From Botryotinia globosa (Eukaryota; Ascomycota; Leotiomycetes; Helotiales; Sclerotiniaceae): a DNA stretch of 64,000 bases. The stretch spans positions 1 to 64,000 of the forward strand of contig RCSZ01000004.1 in the NCBI GenBank assembly GCA_014898425.1, read 5' to 3'. Numbering within the stretch: position 1 is the first letter of the stretch; each line of letters opens with the position of its first letter. Positions 22,726 through 34,406 of this stretch are shown one piece after another. Below the pieces are notes generated by a model that was given only the letters and a program-made list of their open reading frames with translations, was not told the origin of the DNA and ran no database searches. Made by a program: the position numbers and the translations under genes.

Positions 22726-23224
22726 GAGAGAATCAAATGCGTTAAGTACAGAGGGACAGTTCAAGGGGATACATCTTTGTGTAGAATATCTGTAGATCAA
22801 CGTCTGAGATTTCTAATTAGGAGTATACGGATATGAAACAGCCAGAAAATTGTCAGGAAGGATTGCTAAAGTCATTGCATTCTGCCAACACATATATTTG
22901 CGATATTGGTGCCTTTGATCAGCAATAAGTTGGAGGCGATCTGATCAGGTATCATCAGATAGATACCTCACAACGGGGTATGTGTATGAGCGGATTCACA
23001 TTCTATTACACTCAACCTCAGTCAATGAATAAAAATAATATTGTCAGTCATGTTTAGTCTAGAAAAAACGCTCACTCTGCTCAAGACATCACGAATGATA
23101 CTCGGTGAATTCAAACAGGATTGCAAGTGCCAATCTTCATACTTGTGATACATTCAAATATCTATCAGATATTCCCATCACAGTCTGAGTTGCAAAATCA
23201 TACTCAATCTAACTTCACGTATTC
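22726..23224. other. Intergenic, no gene seen
   Basis: 3' flank of HET gene 1 and the downstream flank of the beta-lactamase-fold pseudogene. No recognisable feature. Confidence 0.45.
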
Positions 23225-24392
23225 TCACATGCTGATACATGGAATACACCATCGAACACCAATTGCATTGTATATGGCGCCCACGTATGCTTTAGTACGA
23301 TGCGACCCCAAGCCAACATTATCAAACTTGTTCATAGTGTATGATATTGTCAAGTTTCTTTCAAGATCTTAGCAATTGAGCCACCATATCCACCCCACAT
23401 ACACACACGCCCTTCTGGCAACCACTTCAGTTCCGTGTCATTCACAGAAAGCCCAAATCCGATACCCAAGCGAAGTTTTTGCCCAGTGACCAAGTCAATT
23501 TCTTTCGACTGTTCTCGGAAGATGAGAGCAATTGTCTCATTCAATTGAAGTCTGACTCCGTTTGCTTCACCACCAAACGAGACAGAACTCAGTATAGTGG
23601 CAATTGAGAGTGCATTGCCATAACCATTTCCCGGGCCAAGTTCAGCTCCTCTCCAATCGGGACTGTCAACAACAGATAGATACAAAGGTGGGTTACCAAA
23701 TGTCTTTGCTGATATTGGGGATGTGTCGGTCTGTGCAAGGCTTGCTTTTGAAGCCGGAAATACAAGAGGAGATATTCAATGCCACTTCTTCGCCGACGCT
23801 CAAATCTCGAAATCCACACCTAATACGCCGGCTATTTCTTCGGCAACGAAGTCTTTCAGAGTCTTGCCAGTAGTTTTGCGAATAATTGGCCTACGAGAAA
23901 CTCGTAGGTCCACGCATGATAGCCAGATGCTGATCCTGGCTTCCACCATAGTTCTTGTTTTACGAGCTTTGTAGCGCTAAGATCAAAGTCAAACAGGTCA
24001 CTCAAATTCATTAGCAGGTCTCAGCCTGAAAGTCCAGACATATGTGATAAGATGTGTCTAATCTCAATGCATGACTTCCCCTCGCTAGTGAATTCAGCCC
24101 AGTATTCCTCCACTTTATCACTTATGTTGAGAATTCCACGATTGATCAGGATGATTAAAGCAAGAGCGCAAATAGTCTTTTTCGTGGAGAATAAACTGCA
24201 AATGGTATCATGCTTCCAGTTCTCAGTCTTGTCCTGCGTTCGGAAGCCTCCCCAGACATCAAACACGTTTTCTCCATCAATTTTCACAACAATAGAAGCC
24301 CCTAACTCTTTTCCTGTCTTAAGATGATCTTGAAATACTTCCAACAGCTCCGTGGACTTTGGGTCAGCATATCCGTGTATCTGGTTCTCCAT
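23225..24392 (-). pseudogene. Decayed beta-lactamase-fold (class C / transesterase-like) gene
   Basis: Reading from the ATG at 24392 (MENQIHGYADPKSTELLEVF) gives a good family N-terminus with the nucleophile motif STKK (SxxK). The frame stops at TGA 24023-24021, where relatives have Trp (HMSGLSG-W). The same frame continues as a plausible protein (WWKPGSASGYHAW), then shifts near 23882 to give IRKTTGKTLKDFVAEEIAG. It has further TGA codons at 23802-23800 and 23778-23776, continues through YLSVVDSPDWRGAELG, and shifts again near 23375 to a good C-terminus (LTISYTMNKFDNVGLGSHR). So there are three nonsense changes and two frameshifts. This is a dead serine-hydrolase-like gene of the EstB/LovD-type group. 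Introns do not explain the breaks. Confidence 0.85.
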
Positions 24393-25199
24393 GAGAGATA
24401 GAATAACGATAAGCATGGTGAAAAGTGCTCAGATCGAATATTTTGCTTGAATCCTTTAAGACTGATTAGAGTTTTCAACCATATCTAGAAATCAGAATGA
24501 GTTGGAATTGTATGAATGAAGTTACAAGGGTAGGTAGGATCTTTGTACTCTTGATATCAGTCGCATCCCACCGTTGAAGGTAGCAGATGCCGAGCGATGG
24601 TCTCGATCATTTGAGTGTAAGATGGTAACAGGTGGATGCTCGGGGAATTAGGTTCTTGGCGCTTGGGCTTCGGGACAGGTTTGGTTGGAAATCAGAAGTG
24701 AGTTTTAATTCCACTACAATTCATGTTGAAGTCTGGACTTCCAATATGACTAGGCGTATCAGCTCCCTCATTTCTTCACACGTCAATCAGAAACCCGTCT
24801 TCGGGATGCACTTCATTGGTATTCTTACAAATGCTTCTTCAGATCTGGAAAAATATTGCTTATCAGTGAATTCCATAACAAATTCTAGATTTCCAAGTCT
24901 GGCTTTCTTAAGGTACAGAAAGAGACCCTCAGAGCCCCATTTTACAGGACACCCACCGGTATACATGTGATGAATATAACTCTGTTATTCACCCTCACTG
25001 CACACTGTTTAATTGCACAAAGTAACACCTGGGCATTTAGTAACACTCGATCGATGTGTGTATATTTGAGGTCAAACTATGAAGATATATCCAAGCTCGT
25101 AGTTTGCTACAATGCTCCAAATCTCCTGGTAAACAAAAAACGTTATTAAATTTTAAGATTTTATATCGCAACTTTCCAAGCACAATTTCCCCAGTCAAA
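24393..25199. other. Intergenic, no supported gene
   Basis: Open frames on both strands (for example 24632-24970) show no recognised motif. It may hold further eroded coding sequence, since both neighbours are damaged, but I cannot name any. Confidence 0.35.
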
Positions 25200-25895
25200 T
25201 CATGCATTCATGATTAAATCATCAATCTTATATTTAGGAGTCCTCACAATATGAAGATCATCACAACCCTCACAATAAATTTGGTGCATAAACCTTTGGG
25301 TTTGTCTGGTTGGAAGGTAAACTGTATTTTTCTCGTATTGGAAAGCTGCCAGAAATTGACCATCTGACACGATTTGCTCGTCGGGTGATAAACCGAGTTC
25401 TCGCAGATCCAAGCCAGGCGGGCAGGCAGTCCAAGTGTGTGGTACGTCACTCCCGATGCTTAGTAGAGTCTTCGGTGGCATAAAATAAGTCAACAATTGC
25501 GATTCGATTTGGCATGAGGATATTTTCGACAACATATCGCTGACTTTTCGCGCCTGTGGCTACCGTCATACGAATATGCCTCGGCATTCGGATATTTATA
25601 TCGAAAGGTAAGCAAGCAAAAGTTCCGTTGATTGAATCATTGCCGGCATACTGATATGCTTATTTTGGCCGAGATGGAAGATGGGAGCTGCCCGGGGATA
25701 TTCGTCTCGGCTGGAAGAGCATTCTCGATTATCGAACCTACTCCATAGACGAATCGAGTGCCATTAGAAAATTGAAACCAAGGTGGTATCGGAGACAATG
25801 TGCTCCACATTGTCTCGCTCCGATTTTCCTTGGCGTTGAAGGTTACAGCAATGTTTGACGCCAAAATTTGAGACAGCTTGAAATACGCTTGATCA
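25200..25895 (-). CDS. Unrecognised two-exon reading frame (start not found)
   Basis: Two open segments can be joined: 25895-25652 (contains LASNIAVTFNAKENRSE) and 25553-25200 (contains GSDVPHTWTACPPGLDLREL). The intron would be 98 bp with donor GTATGC and acceptor CCACAG, phase 0. The joined C-terminal part has coding character (RQTQRFMHQIYCEGCDDLHI) and ends at a TAA at 25200. I found no ATG in frame at the 5' end: a CAG acceptor-like site precedes 25895, so an upstream exon may be missing or eroded. I do not recognise the family. It lies between two pseudogenes and may be decaying too. Confidence 0.35.
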
Positions 25896-26149
25896 CTGCA
25901 ACTTTGTCATTAGACTCGTAGTCATCTCAGGATTCTAAGGATATATTGTAAGATGCAGTGCGCGGCTTCTAATGTTCCTAGGTCTTTCTTGCTGCTATAA
26001 ATCACCAGATAGTGTCCCTCGCTTATTTTGACTGTGCATGGAAGTACAGTGCGTAGGAATTGATTATGCAGGTTGACAGATAGCATAAAGTCTACAAATC
26101 GCATGAAAAGCAGTCCAGTACCCATTGTTTTGTGATTTTTGGAAATGCA

Positions 26150-27083
26150 TGGCTCTCTTGCCTCCCATCCAACTTTTCTCAATCGATTAGCTCGATTTAA
26201 GGAATTAGAGCCAACAACTACGGATGTATAAAGCCCAAATAAGTCATTGTACAATTCCAAAGATATAGTTTTGGTCTTAAGACTCTTGATTTTTCCCTTT
26301 TCGTATAAGATCTTACCGATCTCTAAAGCGCATTCCCTCTATAATAAATCCTCTCCATTACTACAAAAAAGTAAGGGTTCTTGATACCCAAGTTACTGGT
26401 CTCAAGCGAGTACAACAATGTCATATAACCTCTCGCTAAATCGCGAACATATATATATGACCACATTGATAAATCTTCCCCGATATATTCGGCATAGCTA
26501 TGCTTTATCGCAAATCGAGCTAAAGTAGGTAAATGAATCGATAATCGCTTTTCCCGAGAGCTAATTCCGTAAATGAGTGGAGGAATCATGATGGCTAGTT
26601 TCACTTCTGGGCCGAGACTTTCATTGGCGTTGACAATGGCCAGATCAATCTTTCGATGTAGTGCCTCGTCAAATTTTGCGTCAATATTCTCCGGTTTATT
26701 ATCCTCGTAGAAAACTCCGGCTGGAAACGAGCCTTTCGAATCATCTGCAAGAAAAGTCGCTCCGCTTGTGTGGATAAAAATCGCATTTTGGCCACTTTGC
26801 AAACGTTGAGTGATGCCTTCGATGACGGCTTCTACTGAGACAAGATCGTCTGCAGTCGCAGTCTGAATAGTGATATACTCAAGCACGCTTGCTTTGTAAT
26901 AATTTCCGAGTCGCTGAGAGACCCTCTTATCGTCCTGACGCCAAGTTCCTCGAGATTCTCGGCAGCAGCTTGTCTGCGAACGAGTTCCGTAATTTCATAG
27001 CGGCTTTCTTCGAGTAAAAGATCCAGTATCTCGCCGCCGATGAATCCAGGACCAATTGTAAAGACTTGCTTTTGGATGGACAT
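26150..27083 (-). pseudogene. Decayed NAD(P)-dependent epimerase (extended SDR/NmrA-like)
   Basis: From the ATG at 27083 the frame reads MSIQKQVFTIGPGFIGGEIL, a Rossmann start. It breaks by a frameshift near 26885 and resumes as EYITIQTATADDLVSVEAVI and IFIHTSGATFLADD, continuing through the IYGISSREK region to NPYFFV. There it shifts again near 26355 and has an in-frame TAG at 26341-26339, before LEIGKILYEKGKIKSLK, ELYNDLFG and ANRLRKVGWEAREP. These segments are in the right order and spacing for one ~300-aa fungal nucleoside-diphosphate-sugar-epimerase-like protein. At least two indels and one nonsense codon make it non-functional. Confidence 0.85.
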
Positions 27084-28426
27084 AGTTATTTGCTGAAGAT
27101 TAGGATACAGCGGCCGTGATATTTCAAGAAAGGTAGAAAAAAGTATGGTATATGGCGATGTATAAGGCTTTCTTTGAACTTTTAAAGGTGTTGGGAACGA
27201 TTGATACTTCAACATGCTACAATGCTAGTAACATAAAGAATCAAAGCTTTGGAGGCTAGCTTTTATATTATAATATTAGTGGGTGACTTAGGCACTTTAG
27301 GCTTAGATATAAATCGGATATATGATACCTTGGTAAATTCGAAATCAAATAGTGAGAAACAGAGGAATTAGCCCGATTTACTTACTTGTTCTAGGGTTTC
27401 TTTGAAAAAACATCATAGGCTGATGATCAAACCTTGGTAGTATTTATGCCTAGGATTAAGATTGATTTGAAATTAATTCTCACAGAAAGTATAATCAATT
27501 AAATTGAATTGATTTATTAATAAATTTTCATAGAATTACATTTCATTCCGTTCCCTTATAAATCATTGTAATGACCGATAACCTAGTTTACGGACAAATT
27601 GAATCTTCTCCACTTCGAGCTAGATGAAAGTCGATTATATTTTAAGTAAGAGTTGAAATCATCAATTACCGCACATATAACACTTTTCCGACTAAAAGAT
27701 GAGATTATTCAACTTTTTATTACACTCTAATTTATTTATTATAATAAAATAAAAATTAATAAATTCTTTTAGAAAATGTTATAATTAGTTCCTCTAATAT
27801 TATAATAATATTAAGTAATTTAATTAATATTTATTAAAAACAACATTTATAACTATAGAAACGAGAGTAAAGCGTTATAAAGCTTTCCTATATACTAGCT
27901 ATATGTACGTGATTATATATATGCGCACCTACGCATGTGAGTGATCGCAACTGCGATTGGATGCGATCCGTGATATTATATAATTATTTAATAAAAACAA
28001 TAAAAAATATTTTAAATAATTTTGTATATTTCAATTATAATTATTTATTATTTTCAATTTTTTAGATAAAAATATAAAAATTTAAATGAGATTTTTGATA
28101 AAATAGTTTATGTAGGAAAACCTCATTCTTGTAAGAATTTTGTTATATTTATTACAGGGGTGTGGTGAGCGATGGCCTCAACTCTTATATACAAATGGTC
28201 CAGATCCCAATACTTTGATTTGTTCCATGAGAATACATGTGATTCTGATACTCATAATCTTTGGGAGATTCATATGAAAAGGCTTTCTGCTGTAACCGTT
28301 GAAGACATCGAAAGATATTCGAGTTTTGCATTGCCGCTGCCTTCTTTTTTTTGACTCGGAGATTTTGAGGGCCCACAAAACTCAATCTGAAAAACTGGCT
28401 CCTATTTAGATTTACGTTCTCTATCC
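27084..28426. other. AT-rich patch, no gene
   Basis: From about 27,240 to 28,160 the sequence is strongly AT-rich, with TTATTA/TATATA words and few CpA or TpG. This resembles RIP-mutated DNA but is not obviously related to the repeats at 1-10 kb. A short balanced insert (about 27,890-27,970) holds GCGATTGGATGCGATC-like sequence. Nothing codes here. Confidence 0.6.
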
Positions 28427-30401
28427 TTATTTCAACAATACATTCCTGATTTCATGTCCCCACTCCAAAGCTTCTCCATGCATAACTCCATGTAGATATA
28501 CCTCTCCAACTAGTTCATAGAATTCATCTTCACCTCGTCGAAGAATAAAAGGCACTGAAGCACCCGCTAAAACCCAAACTTCGTCAGACGGACGTAAAGA
28601 TTGTGCTCCGATGCCAAGATAACCTTTGCGAGTTCGAAATAGAGTCCGGGCATCATTTGCAGCCTCTATCTCCTTCTCAAGACATGAGAAGTCCTCTTTG
28701 CCGTACTTGCGCGGTTGCTTCTCGGTGATACTGAGTCGTTGCATGGAATATTTCGCCTGAGATCCATTGCGTACTCCGTTGCGGACCCATTCCTGATAGT
28801 GTGCTACGAGTTCCTCACAATGTTGCGGTGCCGGATGTTCCTTTCGATATGTATCCGCTAGAATAGTGCGCCATACAACTTCACGTGAAGATTGAAATCT
28901 GTTGGTTGGGACGTTAGGAACTTTGTTGAGAAATCAAATAAATTCTAGAAACGTACTTGCCACCCATTGAAAGTGGGTATATGGGGTCAAGATGAGTTGC
29001 AACCTCATATACCCCATCCAAGAATTCCATCGGATGCAAGGACTTGTTCTGTTGTTTGACCTTTTCGCAGACTGTGTCAAGCAGTATACCTTGCAATATC
29101 AAGGAATAAGGGTCAGTCTCTAGGAATTCTTGCTTCCACTCCAGATTACCACAGGCACTCCAAGTGCAGTCGCCGCGCATTGACAGAGGTAAAGGACTTC
29201 TCAGGACACTATAATCTGGAACCCATGTCGGTAGATTAGGAATAGACGCTTTCGAATCTTGAACATCAGATAATATTCCTAAGCCATAACATCGGAGCAA
29301 GATTCTAGCCACATTAGTGTAAATATCTTGTGCTGTCATCTCATAATCAACTAAAAGGGCATCTGGAAACTTCGTGAATGGTAGACTTTCCTTCCTTGAT
29401 AAACCGAGTAGCGCGTAAATCATGTCTCGTTTATCGGAAGCCTCACAGTATCGATGCGCGCGAAGAAGATATCGAAATAAAGGAAGAAGCTGGGTAGATT
29501 CACTCCCTGCTCGAGTGGATTCAAGTTGTAAAACTGCCATCTTGAAGCCTATCTCTGAATTCAATAGTATTTGATGCCTTTTGAGAGGCCTACCCTTCAG
29601 AGCATTTCCAGGAAACTTGGTTAAACGATTGGTGTGTAGTTCCTTATACCATTCGGTATGGGTTAAGAACGACAATGCCTTCGAGATTGTTTTCCAAGGA
29701 ACGATTTCCTTGCCACAAGCAAGGATCACATCATTTCCTATTGTAACCTCTTGCACAGCCCAGATACCTGAGAACCAAGGTCTATTAAAGAAAGCTATGA
29801 GACTGAGCCATGATCGTAATTGCAATGGTACAATGCTGAGCCTTCGGAAGTACTGTTCCTGACAATCCCAATTCAAGCTCACTAAATTTGACCACTCATC
29901 ATGCGGCACCAAAGATAGTGTTCTTAGGGCTTTCAAAGCATCAGAAGTAAAAGCATCCTTTTTTCCAAGTCCAACAATGACGTTCCGAGCCTTTTTGAGG
30001 ATTTTCGGCATCATTGAAATTTGGGCAGTTCGGTCCATGGGATCCTCTGAGTTAATGCACACCGAATCGATCCAAATATATCGTTTCTTCATCTTCCCGG
30101 AAATTTTTGAGGCAACTTCCCTTCCGATTTCGATGGAATTCTTTGCATCCCCACAGATTCTCAATGTCTTGTTATCACAAAGTATAATATGATTTCGTGG
30201 AACGAGATCTCGCCGTGAATGGGATACGACATCAAATACCGGAGCCTGAGTCAGTTCCACCATATGGAAAGAGTATTTGGTACGACACCATAGCTTTGAT
30301 GTTATCTCAAGAAGTCGAATAGACGTGGGTGACGGAAGGATAGTGTAGATAAATGGTTTGTCAGTCGCATAGTTGCGTTTTGGAAATCCTATAAAGTCCA
30401 T
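28427..30401 (-). CDS. HET-domain protein 2
   Basis: Two exons: 30401-28957 and 28898-28427, with a 58-bp intron (GTACGT...AACAG), giving 638 aa. I start at the ATG for MDFIGFPKRN. HET motifs are present: YIWIDSVCINSED (about 108-120), MMPKILKKARNVIVGLG and NRPWFSGIWAVQE. The first motif is diverged: FDVVSHSRRD replaces the usual Y-x-x-L-S-Y-x-W. The second exon restores EVVWRTILADTYRKEHP and the tail TRKGYLGIGAQSL, EVWVLAGASVPFIL and ELVGEVYLHGVMHGEA, which parallels HET gene 1. Same role class: non-self recognition leading to cell death. The damaged first motif may reduce function. Confidence 0.88.
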
Positions 30402-32706
30402 GTCTCCCAAGTCCTCTCAAGGGGGCATGGAGTAAGATCGATTTCTTTGACAGGTTGATATAGAATACACAAATTTATAAGTAAGAAATGGATCGAGCTT
30501 GTGAATGCACGTCGGACTTATGCCAAGGAAGGAGCAAACCCAGATCTCTTGATTCCATAAACACTGAAGGAAGGAGCATTTTCAGCCGGATCAACCATAC
30601 TCCGAACACTTTTTCCCCCTGCGTTGAACGACACAAGCCTGGTATGGTAATCTTTCGTGTAAATTTTATGATATTCGTTTTATTTCGAGAGGAAAAATCA
30701 CAAGCAACGAATCTATCTGCAAAAACTAGTCATCAAACTTCAGACAATTGAGACTTATCAAGATCTTTTGATCTGGACAACCTGGACAACCTGGACAATC
30801 TGGACAATCTGGACAATCTGGACGATCTGTAAGTAGGTAGGTGAAGAAAACACTTGGAAGTCATGACTTTCGATGAAACTTGCAATGCCGATTGAGATAT
30901 ACTCTTCATTGACTTCTAAAATCTTTAATTCTGTTCTCTTGAATCCTTGATTGAATCATCGTTCTAGGGCTTTGATATGATCTATGACCTTCAATTACGG
31001 CCCATCCATCAATAAGAATTGACTCTTCGGTGGACTCGAAACGAGATTATTGGGATTTAAATAATCACTTTAACATCCTATCCTTCCCACAAGAACGGTC
31101 GGAATGCACCTCTTGTAAATGTGCAAAAGCCTGACAGAACAGTCATTGACGTGCGAGATTTTGTTTATCGTTTTCAGGCAGTGTTCTCAGTTCACTTCAC
31201 TATGACTTTCTCATGGAAATCGAGATCATCTGTTCACTCGACCACAAATTCATCTTATTTTTTGAGTAGTTTTCTCTGCATACCAACAATTGTATCCAAC
31301 TCTCACCAATAATCTTCAGTACACCAATCTGAATATAGATACCAGTTCTCCCTCCTAAAGTGCTTGCTCAACACAAATAAGTAAGAATACTATTAGAGGT
31401 ATTCGAGAATTATAAATATAAATCACAATAGCATTATCTCACTGTAATCTTTCACTGGAAAAGAGACATCTATATCTAATTCTGAGTCTTAGTAGCATAA
31501 TGTGTACGGATGAAGCACTAGCTATGTAGATAAGCTACCAAAAAGCAAGTAGTAATTCTTGTGTGGAAAGATCAATTGTTCAAATTCCTGCAGCAGATTG
31601 AAAATATATATTCACATCCTGCTTCAGGTATTGGGTGAAACCCCTGAATTCGGATGGATAGTGAAGCATGGAAGAAAATTGAAAGGACAAATAAAATTGA
31701 TTTTTGGGGAGAGTTCCTTGCCACCAATGACTCACCCATCGTCCTCGTATCCCCAACTCTGAGTTCTCGATTGGCCGATGTCTCCCAGTCCTCAAAGGAC
31801 AATCATCTTCTCACTTAATCCCAACACTATAAATCTTGTTTCTCCAAAGATCTTCTCAATAATACCAAAAGAAAGAGTGCTCGCAAAATGGTACTCGCTC
31901 GAAATATTATACTTCATACATTATCAACTAACTACTACCTCCTAAGCTACATAATTTAATCTCTCTACAAAACCCATCTCAACTTCACCGTTCTCGTCAG
32001 TTCCTCGGATTCTATGCTCCCCGGAAAACTCGCGCTCGCGAGAAGTCACACAACTTCCCATTACTTCAATAAAAATACACCAGTGCAACAAACTTATACA
32101 GTTTCAACATTCTCTTAGCCCACCACGACACATGGTATCAATATCTTTCGCTTGGCTGAAAACGCGCCCCTGAAGATCAAAATCAACTTCGAATACATAT
32201 AACAACAGAATTACCTTCTGACTCCTCATTTCTCGTACACCACCAGTACATCCTACAATATCCTGTTCTAACCCCCAGCTCATCGACTACGCGTACGATC
32301 ATAGATATTTTTTATAATTTTGACATTCCTCAGCAAGATCGTGTGCAAAAAAGCTGAAACATTGCCAGATCGATCAAGTCATAAGATGCACATCCTCAAC
32401 ATACCGACTCATTATCCCACCACACGAAAATAGGAATTAAAACAACCCAAGAAAAAAAGATAAAGGAAACTGCTCTGGACTCCAAACAATCTCGTGGCCC
32501 AATCTGCACTAGATGAGCCTCACACAATAACATGGCAAGAATACGAACCAAGAATCACAAACGCCAATATCTATGCTTCTCTATAAGTCATAACACCACA
32601 CCTTTTCCTTTGTAAGTGCCAGAGTTAGGAGGCAATACTAGTTTTCCACTCAACTCGAAACTTTCGAATGTGGGACTTTGGATTGAACGTTGAGAGAGGT
32701 CGACTT
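30402..32706. other. Intergenic, no gene seen
   Basis: Upstream of HET gene 2 and downstream of the folliculin-type gene. It holds a short 9-bp repeat (30773-30826). Short open frames here lack recognisable content. Confidence 0.45.
30773..30826. repeat. 9-bp tandem repeat CTGGACAAY, six copies
   Basis: Six head-to-tail copies of CTGGACAAC or CTGGACAAT (the last reads CTGGACGAT) about 370 bases upstream of HET gene 2. It is not in a gene. Confidence 0.9.
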
Positions 32707-34406
32707 TTATCTCGGCCTTTCAATCTCCGCCAGCAATCTCACAAATCTACTATGCAACTCGATGAAAAAATCGGGCAATCCCACCAACTCAGCCAAGCCT
32801 CTTCCTTTCAAACTCGCACCAGCCATTCTACTATCCGGTCCTCTATTACCACCTCTTAAGAAAGATGAAGTAGGCGTAGTTGTCGTACCACCACCTCCAA
32901 ATGGACCGCTGGTGTTCCCATTGCCATTTTTCTCATCGCCTAGTCTAGGGGATTGGGGAGCTGATTCAGAACGTGCGAGTTCCTCATCAGCGAGGCGTGC
33001 GATCCAATCTGCGAGATCACGGAAGGCAGCGTCGAGGAAAGAAAAGGTGCGCATCGCCATGCGTTCTTTTTGAGTGGAGAGGGCGATTAGTGCATAGACC
33101 CGACGGCGACCACGAGCAGAGGGATCAGGAATGCGAAATATATATGCGGTGGTGTAGCCAGCCATTGGATCGCCAAAGAAGATTGGGCCGCCAGATGAGG
33201 TAGTTGTGGAAGACGTGAGGTGAGAGGAGAAACTGGAGATAAAGGGGGAGGAGGGCGTGGAATTAGGTGTAGGATTTGAGGACGGTGGAAGGGTTTCACA
33301 AGAGAGAGTACGAAGACAAGATTGCCGGATAATGGAAAAAGAAGTGGGCTGTAGAGGTTCATGCGTTGACGTATAGTCAACGAAGTGGTTATGCGAAAGG
33401 AATTCTCTGGTGGTATAGGTAGGAGGAGATGTGTCGGATCTCTTGACCGGGAGTCTCCGAGCCTGGTGCTGCTCTCCACGTTCTTCTTTTTGAATTGCGC
33501 ATTCCGAATCGTCTGAATCTGAGGATGCAGACTTGGGAGGGGTACTCTGACCTGCAATGCGCTCATACGGCTTCCTTGTTCGCAATATTGGACCATTATC
33601 GAGTTTGCCAATTCCTGAAGGCTTAGGACTTGTGGGCATATCTTCCTTGGTCTTCTTAGGTAAAGTAAGAGCGCAATTCTCGCATGGACCTGGCTTTTCA
33701 CTTGGATATGTTTTGCGAAAGCTCGAATCGCGTCGCAATTGGGTTGTCGTGTTTTGTGAATTTTGCAAAGTAGGTACTCTGGGACTTTGAGGAGGTGTTT
33801 CGACCGCAGAACCTGCTGTACTTGATGCATTCGAAGGACTTGAGTTTACATGAAGAGCAGGCCTACTCGTCGCAACGTCTGTCTCGGAAACAATGGAATT
33901 CGTTCTATGTGAAGCGTGCGCATTTGTATTTAGTGAAGGTACCGAGGATTTGAATGATTTACTTGTACTGGGCCTCCGAGGGGTGGATTCTTCTTTTTCT
34001 GGACACGAAGTACAACCTACTGGAAGTGCTTCTGTTACCATAACCGGGGTTGGACCATGAGTGTCGCAATAATGCGCGAGACATAACTATGGTAGAGAAC
34101 ACAAGGTCAGTACAAGGTCCCATGATTGCCTTATCGAAACCCCCCCAAACGTCCTAATTATCATTGCGAACCAGTCGCATATCGTTCACGGAAACAATTG
34201 TATTGTGCGCCCATCTATCCATCCATAAGGCAAACACGGGCGCAGCATTAAGAAATAATGGAGGCGCGAAGGGGTGTGAAGATGATGCGACTGCGACTGC
34301 GACTGCGACTGCGACTGCGACCATAAAACAATGGTAGAAATTGAGAATGTGAGGGTGTGAGAGTAGGAGGGTGTGAAGGAATAATTTATCTTACAATTAA
34401 AGCCAT
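32707..34406 (-). CDS. LST7: Lst7/folliculin-type protein (longin domain)
   Basis: Two exons: a 12-base first exon (34406-34395, MALI) and 34086-32707, with a 308-bp intron (GTAAGA...CCATAG), giving 463 aa. The joined N-terminus MALILCLAHYCDTHGPT matches the folliculin start, followed by VMVTEALPVGCTSC. After a long disordered Ser/Thr/Pro part come the family core segments IRQSCLRTLSCE, GGPIFFGDPMAGYTTAYIF and RIPDPSARGRRRVYALIAL. Folliculin/Lst7 with Lst4 is a GTPase activator for Rag-type GTPases that signals amino-acid status to TORC1 at the vacuole. Like yeast Lst7, the protein seems to end after the longin part, without the DENN half of animal FLCN. The tiny first exon would be missed by most gene finders. 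Confidence 0.85.
34287..34321. repeat. Hexanucleotide repeat (GCGACT)n in LST7 intron 1
   Basis: About six perfect GCGACT copies inside the 308-bp first intron of the folliculin-type gene. Confidence 0.9.

Noticed and set aside
23350..23685. Short intact gene with start at 23685
   Set aside because: The start is TTG and the frame is the C-terminal piece of the broken beta-lactamase-fold gene.
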